Counted from the first letter of the stretch, positions 8,001-16,088 are shown. The stretch: DNA of 64,000 bases from DASPFV01 sp035620975 (GCA_035620975.1 DASPFV010000279.1:8447-72446), one strand, 5' to 3'. The notes: generated by a model from the letters alone, not told the origin. Numbers and translations: made by a program.

Positions 8001-8598
8001 TCACCGTGTTCCAGTCCCGGCGCTGTCCCCCGACGTGCGGAATCAGGGTGCCGAAGCTCTCGCCGAGCGACTCGACGGTGTCTTCGTAACGCACGCCCGG
8101 CACCAGGCGCATGAGGGACGTGACGTCGCGCCCCTTGACCTGGATCTGCTCGATCTGCCTCGACGTGATGAGCCCGCTGTGCTGCGTCTCCGCGGGATTG
8201 ACCTGGGTGCCGGTGGCCTCGACGGTGATGGTTTCCCCGATCGCCCCTATCTGCAGCACGATCGTGCCGACCGAGAGGCGTTCGGCGGCGCTCAGCACGT
8301 TCCGGCGTCGCTCGGCCGTGCGGAAGCCCGACATCTCCACGCGCACCGTGTACGTGCCCGGGAGAAGGTTGGTGACCTGGAAATCCCCGTTGGGGGTGGT
8401 GACCCCCACGCGCGCGTCGTTCGTCGCCTCGTTGATGATGCTGATCGTGGCGCCAGGCACCACTTGTTTCTGCTCGTCGACGACCGTGCCCGAGATGGTC
8501 CCGGAGAGGTTCTGGGCTGAAGCCGGGGCCGCGAACGCGGCCGCGACGACACAGGCGATCAGGATGGTGTCGCTCGTCCTCGACAGGAGTCTGAACAT
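5065..8598 (-). CDS. Oar-like TonB-dependent outer-membrane receptor
   Basis: A 1177-residue outer-membrane protein. The start at 8598 has GGGAGG six bases upstream and opens a signal peptide (hydrophobic stretch, then APASAQ); a start 18 codons earlier is unlikely. Mature residues 1-90 form a carboxypeptidase-regulatory-like beta-sandwich (GTISGTVVDEQKQVVPGATI, then PNGDFQVTNLLPGTYTVRV). A plug domain follows (RQIEQIQVKGRDVTSLMRLVPGV, VMVDGVLGNEIGQ) and about 900 residues of barrel with alternating aromatic strands, ending in the C-terminal phenylalanine needed for Bam insertion (IRFTF). Such receptors import large or scarce ligands, often oligosaccharides, using TonB energy. The neighbouring dehydratase gene on the same strand suggests a sugar-acid-containing substrate, but this is inference. 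Confidence 0.93.
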   Translation of the reverse strand: MFRLLSRTSDTILIACVVAAAFAAPASAQNLSGTISGTVVDEQKQVVPGATISIINEATNDARVGVTTPNGDFQVTNLLPGTYTVRVEMSGFRTAERRRNVLSAAERLSVGTIVLQIGAIGETITVEATGTQVNPAETQHSGLITSRQIEQIQVKGRDVTSLMRLVPGVRYEDTVESLGESFGTLIPHVGGQRRDWNTVMVDGVLGNEIGQANRMAQQINLDAVAEIKILLNTYRAEYGRTGGGQIQIISKSGSSRYSGNAYYYGRHERFNANSFFNNRASREKPRYRFNTYGFNLGGPVPGVSKDRKNLLFFYSLEAPITERPGSLLSWTMPTERERRGDFSQTLDSAGRLIVIRDPVTGQPFPGNVIPAHRINSNGQALLNVLPMPTLFDRSFTQGQFNHQTQAIADNPKLNQILRVDWRPSANDSFYFTFKDWRSDQRGVGGAGGVTAGPAGWGWFNAHYLNTDRGGSANYTRIIRANLVNEAAFGIRQQTEQFHPVTEADWDRARRSTAGYTLGQFHPELNPEGVLPKATFNVPNSPNFTFDNRLAEKGEAWLYSFRNDLTWVSGSHSFKSGVYLERLHNSEGKGGVGAGPWAGQFTFTVDTNNPFDTGHSFANALLGSFRDYTEVDAFPEVQARRWLTEWYIQDTWKASSRLTIDYGMRFLWYQPWYTELDAAVFVPERYDPAQAPRLYRPARINNANVALDPVTGEVRPNIFVGSFVPGTGDPYNGMVTADDPDYPRGFRDNQGIHPEPRVGFGWDVFGDGTTAVHSSAGIYHNAHITARSMDSAANNPPAVNTPQVIYGTMDALLQGAAFSSRPSNAFGLERDAKTPTSYNWSIGVQRDIGWGTVVDVTYSGNTTRHLEVVRNINVVPDGARFLDQNPQNRNPQNPNNPLPSEFLRPYSGYQNINIRSHFGTSDYHGLQVQVNRRYIRGLQFAVAYTLGKTKGIADEDEAAISYVRPIDEWNYAPYSSSQTHNLVINYTWDLPKPSHVWNNGVVRAVLDNWQLSGENAFVSGDWAPVFLATTDNFDFTGGDGGSGTDVGGGVRTVRPRIIGDVTGGNRSATPGAAGSWLNWDAFARPSGRGDYGNAPRTVFQLPGISNWNLSFFKNVPIGGTRRLQFRWEIYNLLNHTQFSAIDGTARFDAAGVQVNQQFGKATAARNPRIMQGAIRFTF

Positions 8599-8708
8599 GA
8601 ACCGCCTCCCTGGTCCGCACCGCGGAGCCGTGATGGGCGACCGCCGGTCCAACCGCCCGGGCGATCGGGCTGGCAGATGGCGCGCGCGTGGAGGTGGTTC
8701 TTAACAGG

Positions 8709-8741
8709 CTTAATCGGTAAAGTAAACGGGGTAACCGTTAC
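8709..8741 (-). promoter_or_regulatory. Operator-like region upstream of the TonB receptor gene
   Basis: On the minus strand, about 110 bases before the receptor start, CTTTACCGATTAAG (8709-8722) matches 12 of 14 bases of the palindrome in front of the gene at 4574. Next to it GTAACCGTTAC (8731-8741) is a perfect odd palindrome. No promoter pair with good spacing stands out. Confidence 0.35.
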
Positions 8742-8822
8742 AGTTCGCCCCCAGGCCCCAGGCCCCGCCGTCCGCGACGTCGGGCCCGACCCCGACCTCG
8801 GGCCGCGACCGTGACCTGCGAA

Positions 8823-9749
8823 TCAGCTGGCCTTCCAGAGCGGGACGAGCGTCCGGAGATCGGCCAGGTCGCCCGGTGTGAGGTCCGGCAGCGGGGGCCG
8901 GACCGATCCGCCCGCCAGGCCGAGCTCGTTCATCAGCGCTTTCATCACGCTGACCTCGTAGCCGCGTCGGCGCGCGCGCAGGGCGTAGAGCGGCACCACC
9001 AGCGTTCGCAGGATCGCGTCGAGCCGCGCGCGGTGGGCCGCCTCGTGCGCGCAGGCGGCGTGCTCGTGCAGCTCGCGGGCGAGGCGCATCGAGATGTTGG
9101 ACACGCTCGAGGTGAAGGCCCGGATCCCGGTCGCGTAGTACGCCGGCACCATGTCGTCGCCCGCGCCGCCAATCCACTGCAGGCGGTCCCCGACGCGTGC
9201 CATCAGAATCTGCAGACGCCGGATGTCCCCCTGGCCGTCCTTCCACGCCACGAGCGACGGGATCGCCGACAGGCGCTCGACGAGCGCGGCGCCGGGATGG
9301 AACCAGTCGCGCGAGTAGATCAGGGCCGGCAGCCGCGTCGCCCCCGCGATCGCCCGGTAATACTCGATCAGCCCCGCATCGTCGGCCTGGGGATAGTAGG
9401 GCGGGAAGATCAGGATGCCGGCCGCTCCGGCGCGTGCAGCCTGCGCAGCCCATTCCGACGCCATCGCGGCGTTGATTCCGACGCCCGCGATGATCGGCAC
9501 CTGCGGGCCGCAGATCTCCACGGCCGCCGTGACGACGGCGAGATGCTCGGCGGGCGTGAGGGAATACAGCTCCCCTGTGCCGCCCGCCGCGACTACCGCA
9601 GCGGCCGCCGGATTGCAGAGCCGCTCCAGGTTGCGGCGCAGCCCCTCGAGATCGAGCGCCCCGTCCGGGCGGAACGGCGTGACGGGGAACGCCAGCGGGC
9701 CCGTGAGCCCGGCCCTGAGCGCGTCGGCATGGCTGATCATGGCCTGCAT
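8823..9749 (-). CDS. kdgD: 5-dehydro-4-deoxyglucarate dehydratase (KdgD-type, DHDPS family)
   Basis: A 308-residue TIM-barrel class I aldolase of the DapA/NanA family. The loop VVAAGGTGELYSLTPAEH is the version seen in KdgD rather than in dihydrodipicolinate synthase. The Schiff-base lysine is in LVAWKDGQGD, preceded by the catalytic tyrosine in ALIYSRDW. FTSSVSNIS and RRRGYEVSVMKA also fit the KdgD branch. The enzyme would turn 5-dehydro-4-deoxy-D-glucarate into 2,5-dioxopentanoate, CO2 and water in glucarate/galactarate breakdown (EC 4.2.1.41). The other pathway enzymes are not in the window. An alternative start lies at 9740. It precedes the TonB receptor on the same strand with a 224-base gap that has operator-like sites, so the two may be co-regulated rather than co-transcribed. 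Confidence 0.75.
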   Translation of the reverse strand: MQAMISHADALRAGLTGPLAFPVTPFRPDGALDLEGLRRNLERLCNPAAAAVVAAGGTGELYSLTPAEHLAVVTAAVEICGPQVPIIAGVGINAAMASEWAAQAARAGAAGILIFPPYYPQADDAGLIEYYRAIAGATRLPALIYSRDWFHPGAALVERLSAIPSLVAWKDGQGDIRRLQILMARVGDRLQWIGGAGDDMVPAYYATGIRAFTSSVSNISMRLARELHEHAACAHEAAHRARLDAILRTLVVPLYALRARRRGYEVSVMKALMNELGLAGGSVRPPLPDLTPGDLADLRTLVPLWKAS

Positions 9750-9792
9750 TGTGGGTCAAATCGCCGGGGCCGTCGACCAAAAGTAACGGACC

Positions 9793-10045
9793 TCGGCGGG
9801 GCGAAGCCCCCCGGTTTCTCTTTAGTCGCCCACCCCGCCTGCGCGGGACCCGCGACGCATGGAAAGGCGCGCCAAGGGCGCGCCCCGCCGGAGCGGCGCG
9901 CCTCCGCCGCGTAGCGGCTTCGGCGAGGTCTCGCCGGAGCGCCTGCGGCGCGAAGGCGGAAGCGGGGATCGTGGGGCCCCGCGAGCGACGGCGATGGGGG
10001 GGTCCGGCGGGGCGAAGCCCCCCGGTTTCACCTTAGACGGCCGGC
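9793..10045 (+). repeat. Interspersed GC-rich repeat element, copy A
   Basis: The element begins with GGCGGGGCGAAGCCCCCCGG and a short A/T-rich CTTTAG tail (9793-9828). It continues through a core with GGCGCGCC palindromes and GATCGTGGGGCCCCGCGAG, and ends with a second direct copy of the first unit (10008-10045). The part from about 9836 to 10035 recurs in inverse orientation at 53285-53425, where about 65 internal bases are missing. Each end unit can fold on itself (GGGGCGAAGCCCC). The rest of the gap (9750-10230) holds no convincing gene; frames running through it are repeat translations. Confidence 0.85.
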
Positions 10046-10230
10046 TCTCCAACGCCGGATCATCCTCCGAGGCAGCTCTGCACAGGCGCGAGCGATCTGC
10101 GCGTTTCCGCACATCAGGCTGCCCCGCCGCTCGTGCCAACACGGAGTGGAACCGCTTGTCTGCGCGGCCAGTTGCCTCGACGTCGGGCCAGACGTCCCGT
10201 GGCATTGCTGTTGCGGCAGTACCGACCGGA

Positions 10231-11100
10231 ATGAAGGTGCAGACCCGCCCCAAGGCGAGGAGAAGAAGCGTCGCGTCGCCCTTCCGGGCCATTCGACAGT
10301 CGGCCAGCACGCTCGAGCACGACCTCGACCTGGCCCGCCAGGTCCAGGAGTCGCTGTTTCCCTCCGAGATCCCGGCGCTGGCGGGCCTCCAGGTGGCTGC
10401 CCTGAACCGGGCGGCGAGGATCGTGAGCGGCGACTTCTACGACATTATCGGCGTCGACGACGACCGCATGGTGGTCGTCTGCGCCGATGTCAGCGGGAAG
10501 GGGATCGCGGCGGCGCTGCTCGCGGCGCAAGTGCAATCGTACTTCCGCGCGATGCTGCAGGCCGCCGCCGTGGTCCGATCCGTGCTGGAAACGTCCTCCG
10601 TCTCGTCCGACGTTTTTCGAGCCCTCGGCTCGCTGCCGTTGCTGGTCGTGAGTCAGCTGAACGCCACCGTGTGCCGACACACCCGGCTGCCGGGCCGTTA
10701 TGCCACGCTGTTCTTCGCGGAGGTCGACGCGCGGAGTGGCGTGGTCCGCTACGTCAATGCCGGACACAATCCGCCCCTGGTGCTGAGGCCTGGGGTACCG
10801 GTCGAGCTGCTGAGTGCGGGCGGTCCGCCGGTCGGCCTGCTGGCGGACGCCGCATACGAGGCCGGCACGGCGATCCTGCCGCCCGGCGGCACGCTGCTCG
10901 TGTACACCGACGGAGCGATCGAGGCGCGCGATGGGCGCGACGAGGAATTCGGACTTCCCCGGCTGATCGAGCTGTGCACCAGCGCGAACGGTGATGTGTC
11001 GCAGCTGTTGCCGCGCATTCTGGACGCCGTGGAGACGTGGAGCGCGAGTCCCGAGCCATCGGATGACATCACGCTGGTCGCCATGGGTCGCGACGGGTGA
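10231..11100 (+). CDS. SpoIIE/RsbU-type PP2C serine phosphatase
   Basis: The 289-residue protein is placed from the ATG at 10231; the open frame reaches back to 9859 but only through the repeat element. A short basic N-terminus leads into LEHDLDLARQVQESLFP, the helix that opens RsbU-type phosphatase domains. The metal-binding and active-site motifs are all present: SGDFYDII, VVCADVSGKG, YVNAGHNPPLV, LLVYTDGAIEA and SDDITLVA. Such enzymes dephosphorylate STAS anti-anti-sigma partners in partner-switching pathways. There is no recognisable sensor domain and no STAS or anti-sigma gene nearby, so its partner is encoded elsewhere. The gene converges with a sigma54 activator across a terminator hairpin. 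No strong ribosome site is visible, so the start is uncertain. Confidence 0.85.
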   Translation: MKVQTRPKARRRSVASPFRAIRQSASTLEHDLDLARQVQESLFPSEIPALAGLQVAALNRAARIVSGDFYDIIGVDDDRMVVVCADVSGKGIAAALLAAQVQSYFRAMLQAAAVVRSVLETSSVSSDVFRALGSLPLLVVSQLNATVCRHTRLPGRYATLFFAEVDARSGVVRYVNAGHNPPLVLRPGVPVELLSAGGPPVGLLADAAYEAGTAILPPGGTLLVYTDGAIEARDGRDEEFGLPRLIELCTSANGDVSQLLPRILDAVETWSASPEPSDDITLVAMGRDG

Positions 11101-11180
11101 CGACCGCGTCAAGCGCGGAGGAACACCGCGGTGTTGGCTCAGGACTCAGGACTTTGGGCTTTGGCCAGAGCCCGGTGTGT

Positions 11181-11201
11181 CGGCGGCGGAGCCCGCCGCC
11201 G
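11181..11201. terminator. Hairpin between convergent genes
   Basis: CGGCGGCGG (11181-11189), a three-base loop AGC and CCGCCGCCG (11193-11201) form a perfect 9-bp stem between the stops of the phosphatase (+) and the sigma54 activator (-). No T-run follows on either side, so it may slow both polymerases rather than act as a classical intrinsic terminator. The gap also has a short heptamer run (GGCTCAGGACTCAGG, from 11137). Confidence 0.55.
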
Positions 11202-11206
11202 GGGCT

Positions 11207-12736
11207 TCAGGCCGTCGCCGCTTCTTCGAGCCGGTACCGTTGCATCCGGACGTAAAGCTGGGTCCGCGAGAGTCCGAGACGCCGGGCCGCCTCCGACTTG
11301 TTCCACCGGCAGTGGTGCAGGACCTTGGCGATCGTCTCCCGCTCCATCGTCCCGAGGTTCGTCGTCTCGCTCTGCGGGAGCGTGACCGGTCCATCGAGGG
11401 ACAGATGCTGTGGGGTAATGGGCTCGCCCTCGGCCAGGATGGCCGCACGCTCGAGGGCGTTGCGCAACTCGCGGACGTTCCCCCGCCAGTGGTACTGGAC
11501 GAGCGCCTCGCGTGCCTCGCGGGTCAGGCCGGCCGGAGGCCTGGCGAAGGAGCGGCCGAGCTCCTGCAGGAACGCGTCGCTCAACGGCAGGATGTCCGCG
11601 CGCCGCTCCCGGAGCGGCGGAATGTGGATGTCGAACACCTGCAGGCGGTAGAACAGATCCTGCCGGAACTGACCACGGTCCACCGCCTCGCGCAGGTCGC
11701 GGTTGGTTGCGGCGACGACGCGGATGTTGGCTTTCAGCGGCCGGGTGCCGCCCAGCCGCTGGAACTCGCGCTCCTGCAGGACGCGCAGGAACTTGGCCTG
11801 TGCCGGAAGGCTCATCTCGCTGACCTCGTCGAGGAACAGCACGCCGCCGGCCGCCAGCTCGACCTGCCCCGGCTTGGCCTGCTGCGCGCCGGTGAACGCG
11901 CCCCGCTCGTAGCCGAACAGCTCGGCCTCGAGCAGCTGCTCGGGGAGCGCCGCGCAGTTCAGCGCGACGAAGGGCCCGTTCTTGCGGGCGGACGCCTGGT
12001 GGATGAGCCGCGCCACCACCTCCTTCCCCGTCCCCGATTCGCCGCTCACCAGGACGGTGGTTTCGGTCGCGGCCACCTGCCCCGCCATCTTGAGCACGTC
12101 CTGCCACTCAGCCGATTCCCCGACGATCACCGTGCGGGACGTCCGCGCGATCTCCGCGCACACGGCCCGGACGGCATCGCCGACGCCGCCGCCGCGTGGC
12201 CGGCTGCCGGCGGCGGCCCCGGTTCTCGACAGCCGGTCGTGCGCGACCGCCACGGCGATGTGATCGGCGACCCGGCGGGCCATCGGCACGTCGCGACGGT
12301 CGTAGGCATCGCGCCGCTTCGACCAGAACGCGAAGACAAGCCGTTCCGGCCCCACGCCCATCGAGATGCCGAGGACGGAGCGGTACCCGCACGCGAGGAT
12401 CCGAGAGGTCGGATCGACCCCGCGGACCCCCGGCAGCGGCTCGCGTGTGAGGTCGCCGAGGATGAACTCCTCGGGGACGGGCGTGCGGAACACCTGCGAC
12501 TGCACGGCTGGGAGATCGGCAGTAGCCGCGTCGAGGCCGACCTGTCCGTCCCGCTCGAGGGACACCACCGAGAGCGCATCGTGCGGCAGCATCCTGCCGA
12601 CGATTTCGGATACCTGAGGAAGCAGCGGGCGGATGTCGAGCCCGCCTGCAATGGTGCGCAGCAGCTCGAGGGAGACGTCGAAATAGGCGGCGAGCGATCC
12701 GCGGCCGCCGGCGATCGGTTCTACTGCACTCAACAT
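11207..12736 (-). CDS. Sigma54-dependent activator with GAF sensor and Fis-type DNA-binding domain
   Basis: A 509-residue bacterial enhancer-binding protein. The ATG at 12736 is preferred because GGAGG lies five bases upstream; an ATG ten codons earlier lacks one. The first 190 residues form a GAF-type domain (FDVSLELLRTIAGGLDIRPLLPQV to ADHIAVAVAHDRLSR). The AAA+ core has Walker A GESGTGKE, the sigma54-contact loop ERGAFTGA, Walker B VLFLDEVSEM and an arginine-finger region. The C-terminal helix-turn-helix reads RWNKSEAARRLGLSRTQLYVRM. It should open sigma54 promoters on binding an unknown small ligand or redox signal through GAF. Nothing nearby shows an obvious -24/-12 promoter. Confidence 0.93.
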   Translation of the reverse strand: MLSAVEPIAGGRGSLAAYFDVSLELLRTIAGGLDIRPLLPQVSEIVGRMLPHDALSVVSLERDGQVGLDAATADLPAVQSQVFRTPVPEEFILGDLTREPLPGVRGVDPTSRILACGYRSVLGISMGVGPERLVFAFWSKRRDAYDRRDVPMARRVADHIAVAVAHDRLSRTGAAAGSRPRGGGVGDAVRAVCAEIARTSRTVIVGESAEWQDVLKMAGQVAATETTVLVSGESGTGKEVVARLIHQASARKNGPFVALNCAALPEQLLEAELFGYERGAFTGAQQAKPGQVELAAGGVLFLDEVSEMSLPAQAKFLRVLQEREFQRLGGTRPLKANIRVVAATNRDLREAVDRGQFRQDLFYRLQVFDIHIPPLRERRADILPLSDAFLQELGRSFARPPAGLTREAREALVQYHWRGNVRELRNALERAAILAEGEPITPQHLSLDGPVTLPQSETTNLGTMERETIAKVLHHCRWNKSEAARRLGLSRTQLYVRMQRYRLEEAATA

Positions 12737-12935
12737 GGTGTCCTCCGCTGACTGTGCGAGTGTCATCCCGCCCGCCCCGATCGGACAACCCTCGATCGGG
12801 CCCGGCGATGCGCTCGCGCGGGCGTCGCGGCGACACTTTCGGGTACCGGGCCACCCCGTTCGGGTGTTCCGATGGATGGTGCCGGCATCGGGAGACCTCG
12901 TTTGCCGTAGCGCACGTCTTCGTCAGGAGGGGCCG

Positions 12936-13247
12936 ATGGTCCGTTTCCAGCTGCGCTCGATCTCCTGCGCACTGGGCCGGGGGTCCCGGGCGAGCGCGCT
13001 CGCGCTGCCCGTATCGTGGGGAATGTGTGTGCCGGTGGTCGCCTCCGCGCAGCAGTTCCGGGGCACGCCGTTGGGACCGTCATCAATGCGGCTGGCGCTC
13101 TGCTGCCTGGAGCGCGTTGATCGCGACCGACACGAACACCAGCCTCGTTACGGAGAACCCCAGACGAGCGAGTTCACGCTCGACGACCTGCCCGACAATG
13201 CGGCGTTCGGTCGCCAGGTCGCGTACGTCCCGCCTGGCAACCCGTGA
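12936..13247 (+). pseudogene. Frameshifted start of an Oar-like TonB-dependent receptor
   Basis: An ATG with a strong AGGAGG site five bases upstream opens a signal-peptide-like sequence ending VVASAQQ. Just after it, pieces of the carboxypeptidase-regulatory domain appear in three different frames: GTVINAAGALLPGA, then ALIATDTNTSLVTENPR, then TSEFTLDDLP. In order they match the usual GTV..AGA.LPGA..TNT...ESGEFTL.DLP pattern of acidobacterial TonB receptors. At least two frameshifts and the loss of plug and barrel mark it as a remnant. The stretch around it (12737-13370) has no intact gene. A later piece (13283-13354) reads AVFYEVLVR and then stops. Confidence 0.5.
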
Positions 13248-13370
13248 GCCGTGCGTCGGGCGCGGTCGCACCGGCGCGCGGGGCCGTCTTCTACGAGGTG
13301 TTGGTCCGCAGCGGATCGGTTCCCGGCTGGACGCGGACGGAAGACGGCGACTGATGGTGGCTCACGATCT

Positions 13371-15011
13371 TCATTCCAGGAGGAGTTGCGCGACCAGGAT
13401 CTTGACGATCATGGCAGTGGGGTAGACGGCGGCGTAGGCGATGCCCGGCACATCCGAGCGGGCGAGTCCTTCGGCGTACGCGAGGCAGGCCGGCTGCGTC
13501 TGCACGCCCGAGGCAAGGCCGAGTAGAGCGTCGAAGCGAACGCCGAGGAGTTCCCGCCCGGCGATGAGCGTCGCCAGCGTGACGGCGAGGGTCACGACCG
13601 CACCGGCGAGCAGGAGTTGCACCCCGTCGTGGCGCACTGTGTCGAAGAAGGAATAGCCGGCCCGGGTCCCGACACCCGCCAGGAACAGCAGCAGTCCGAT
13701 CTGCCGGATCGTCAGGTTGGCCGGCAGCGGCATCACCCAGCTGATTCCCCCACTCCGCTCGAGTCGGCCGAGGACCAGGGCGACGAGCAGCGTGCCGCCC
13801 GCGAGGCCGACGCGAATCGTCCGGCCACCGCCGATCGGGATCGGCATCATCCCGACGATCACGCCGAGCACCATGCCGATCGCCAGCGAGCCGATATGCA
13901 TCTCGGCCTCGCCGCGCACCGAGTCACCGAAGTATCGGGCGACCGCCGGGAAGTTCGCGCGCCGTGTCAGCACCCGGACGCGGTCACCGTATTCGAGCCG
14001 GGTCTCCGGGTCGGGGACGATGTCGAGATCGCCGCGCCGAAGACGAGTGATGACGGCGGACAGCCGATCCGGAAGGTCGAGCTCCCGAATCCGCTTGCCG
14101 ACCACTTCGCGTCGGGAGACGAACACGCGCCGGTAGTCGAGCTCCGACCGGTCGCCGGCGATGTGGGTCGGGCTGGCGGCCCCGAACATGTCCGCGGCCT
14201 GCCGGAGCGCCCGCTCGTCACCCACCACCGCGACGACGTCGCCTTCCGCAAGCCGCGTGTCCGATCGGGGGATGTCGACACCCCCTCCCGTTCGGATGCG
14301 GCTGATCACGAACGCCGAGTCGCCCTGCCAATCCAGGACTTCCCGGATCGTGTGACCGATCACCGCCGGGTTCGTGACGACGACATCGGACACCGCCAGC
14401 TCCGGCGTTTCGGGCGGCGGGTCCAGCGGGGGGCGCCAGGCCCGCCGCACAAGGTGGAAGCAGAGGAGTGCGCCGGCCACGCCCACGGGATAGGCGACGC
14501 TGTACGCCAGCACCGGCAGGTCCGACAGGGCCCTGACCTCCCGCGGTGGAGCGCCCGACTGCGTTGCGCGCTCATGGACCCGTTCCTGCACGGCCGCCAG
14601 CGCGGGTGTGTTGGTGAGCGCGCCGCAGTACAGCCCCGCGGCGACCGGCGCACTCACGCCAAGCATGCGGGCGAGGGTGAATGTCAGCAGCCCTCCCAGG
14701 ATCAGGACACCCGCCGCGAGGCCGTTCTCACGATAGCCTCGCCGCCGGAACGCATCGAAGAACGCGCGCCCGGAACTCACGCCCATCGCGTACACGAACA
14801 GCACGAGGCCGAGCGTCGACACCGCCTCTGGCACCGTGACGAGAGGACTCAGAGAGCCCACCGCGAGCCCCGCGAAGAGCACGCCGGCGACGCCGAGCCG
14901 GAACCCGAAGAAGCTGACCTCTCCGAGCAGAAATCCCGTCCCGATCACCACGAAGAGCGTGAGGATCGGAGATGCGCTGAGGGCGCCGACCAGCCAGGAG
15001 GTCACATTCAT
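13371..15011 (-). CDS. AspT/YidE-type aspartate:alanine exchanger family transporter
   Basis: A 546-residue inner-membrane transporter of the AAE family (TC 2.A.81). Two homologous membrane halves (roughly residues 1-185 and 370-546) flank two TrkA-C-like cytosolic domains (TNPAVIGHTIREV to LAEGDVVAVVGDE, and VVGKRIRELDLPDRLSAVITRL to LEYGDRVRVLTRR). The repeated family motifs TNTPALAAVQE and GVQTQPACLAYAE occur at matching places in the two halves. Members exchange dicarboxylates or amino acids, such as aspartate for alanine or succinate. No decarboxylase gene is adjacent, so the substrate is open. It is the last gene of a four-gene minus-strand set with gaps of 20-26 bases. Confidence 0.88.
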   Translation of the reverse strand: MNVTSWLVGALSASPILTLFVVIGTGFLLGEVSFFGFRLGVAGVLFAGLAVGSLSPLVTVPEAVSTLGLVLFVYAMGVSSGRAFFDAFRRRGYRENGLAAGVLILGGLLTFTLARMLGVSAPVAAGLYCGALTNTPALAAVQERVHERATQSGAPPREVRALSDLPVLAYSVAYPVGVAGALLCFHLVRRAWRPPLDPPPETPELAVSDVVVTNPAVIGHTIREVLDWQGDSAFVISRIRTGGGVDIPRSDTRLAEGDVVAVVGDERALRQAADMFGAASPTHIAGDRSELDYRRVFVSRREVVGKRIRELDLPDRLSAVITRLRRGDLDIVPDPETRLEYGDRVRVLTRRANFPAVARYFGDSVRGEAEMHIGSLAIGMVLGVIVGMMPIPIGGGRTIRVGLAGGTLLVALVLGRLERSGGISWVMPLPANLTIRQIGLLLFLAGVGTRAGYSFFDTVRHDGVQLLLAGAVVTLAVTLATLIAGRELLGVRFDALLGLASGVQTQPACLAYAEGLARSDVPGIAYAAVYPTAMIVKILVAQLLLE

Positions 15012-15031
15012 CGGTCGCGGTCGAGTCGCTG

Positions 15032-16063
15032 TCAGCTGCGCGGTGACGGCCGTTCGACCTCCCGCTTGATGGACGCGAGCACGCGCTCCAGAGACTTGCG
15101 GGTCTTGTCGACAACGATCTTTCGCAGGATCGAGCCTTTGGGTCCCGTCAGCCCTCCCTGGTGCGAGCCCTTGATCGTCAGCAGATAAAAGCCGGAGGCC
15201 GGTCCTGGGGCGCCATCGTCGACGCAGACGGACACGTCGAGCGCCGTGTGAAAGTAGTGCGTTGCGTACAGCTGTTTGATCGCGACGATGGCGTATTCGT
15301 GTCCGAGGGTGGTGCGGCCCCGGGCGATCACGGCGTGATTCACGCGAATCGTCGGCTTCAGGCCGAAGTCCACTTTCTCCCAGAAGAAGAAGCGGTCGGC
15401 ATTCGGGAGCGGTGCGTCTGGATACTCGAGCAGGTGACGCCGGACCTCGGGAATGACATCGGGCAGCACCGACGCACGCGCCATCATCGTCTCGAATTCG
15501 TCGCTGACACGCACGGGCTGCTGTTTATCGCGGTACTCGCCGAGCGCACGAAGGCCACCCTGTCGATACCTGGCAAGCAACTCCACGATCATCTGCCGGG
15601 CGAGCGCGTTCACCTGCTCGGCGGCGTCCGGCCGCGAGAAGTTCACGGTCTCGCGCACCGTCTCCATGGACGCCTGCGGCAACTGCACCTCGCACGATCC
15701 TTCACGACAAGTCTTCAGCGCCTTCACGTCGTCAGCGTCGAGACTGAGCGGAGCCAGGTCACTCACGGTCGGGTCATCCGGCAGTTCGCCGACCCCCAGG
15801 TACCCCGGCGTGCCACGCAGGCGACCCACGTCACGCGCCGCTTTCAAGTACGTCTCCGGCGCGCCGTCCACGTGCACGGCGCCGAACACGTACACCTCGG
15901 ACGGGCCACCCCACGGCAGCACCTTCGCCACCGCCTGACCGGACTCGATGGCTGCGCTCTGCTGGGACGTCAGTCCGAGAGCGGTGAGGATCTCTGGGGG
16001 CGGCGCCGGAGAGGAGGTCTGCGCCATCAAGCCGACACCGAGCATGAGCACATGCCATCGCAC
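15032..16063 (-). CDS. Exported protein of unknown function
   Basis: The 343-residue product starts at GTG 16063 with an AGAGG site. An ATG six codons in would shorten the leader. The first 20 residues form a short signal peptide (LMLGVGLMAQTSS). The mature part has no family I can name. It has alternating acidic helices and beta segments (VYVFGAVHVDGAPETYL, YLGVGELPDDPTV), one cysteine pair in TCREGSCEV that could form a disulfide, and a beta-rich end (HYFHTALDVSVCVDD, GFYLLTIKGS). Position between a DUF4136 lipoprotein-like gene and an exchanger, with gaps of 25 and 20 bases, makes a periplasmic partner role likely, but this is inference. Confidence 0.75.
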   Translation of the reverse strand: MRWHVLMLGVGLMAQTSSPAPPPEILTALGLTSQQSAAIESGQAVAKVLPWGGPSEVYVFGAVHVDGAPETYLKAARDVGRLRGTPGYLGVGELPDDPTVSDLAPLSLDADDVKALKTCREGSCEVQLPQASMETVRETVNFSRPDAAEQVNALARQMIVELLARYRQGGLRALGEYRDKQQPVRVSDEFETMMARASVLPDVIPEVRRHLLEYPDAPLPNADRFFFWEKVDFGLKPTIRVNHAVIARGRTTLGHEYAIVAIKQLYATHYFHTALDVSVCVDDGAPGPASGFYLLTIKGSHQGGLTGPKGSILRKIVVDKTRKSLERVLASIKREVERPSPRS

Positions 16064-16088
16064 GATCGGATACCTCTGACCCCGCCGA

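Noticed and set aside
5830..8520. An 896-codon open frame antisense to the TonB receptor
   Set aside because: It is a GC-driven shadow: arginine-, valine- and alanine-rich, without ribosome site or domain, while the opposite strand encodes an intact receptor with signal peptide and C-terminal Phe.
13283..13354. Start of a GH13/trehalose-synthase gene (AVFYEVLVR)
   Set aside because: Only nine residues match the usual motif before the sequence diverges and stops; too little to name a gene.
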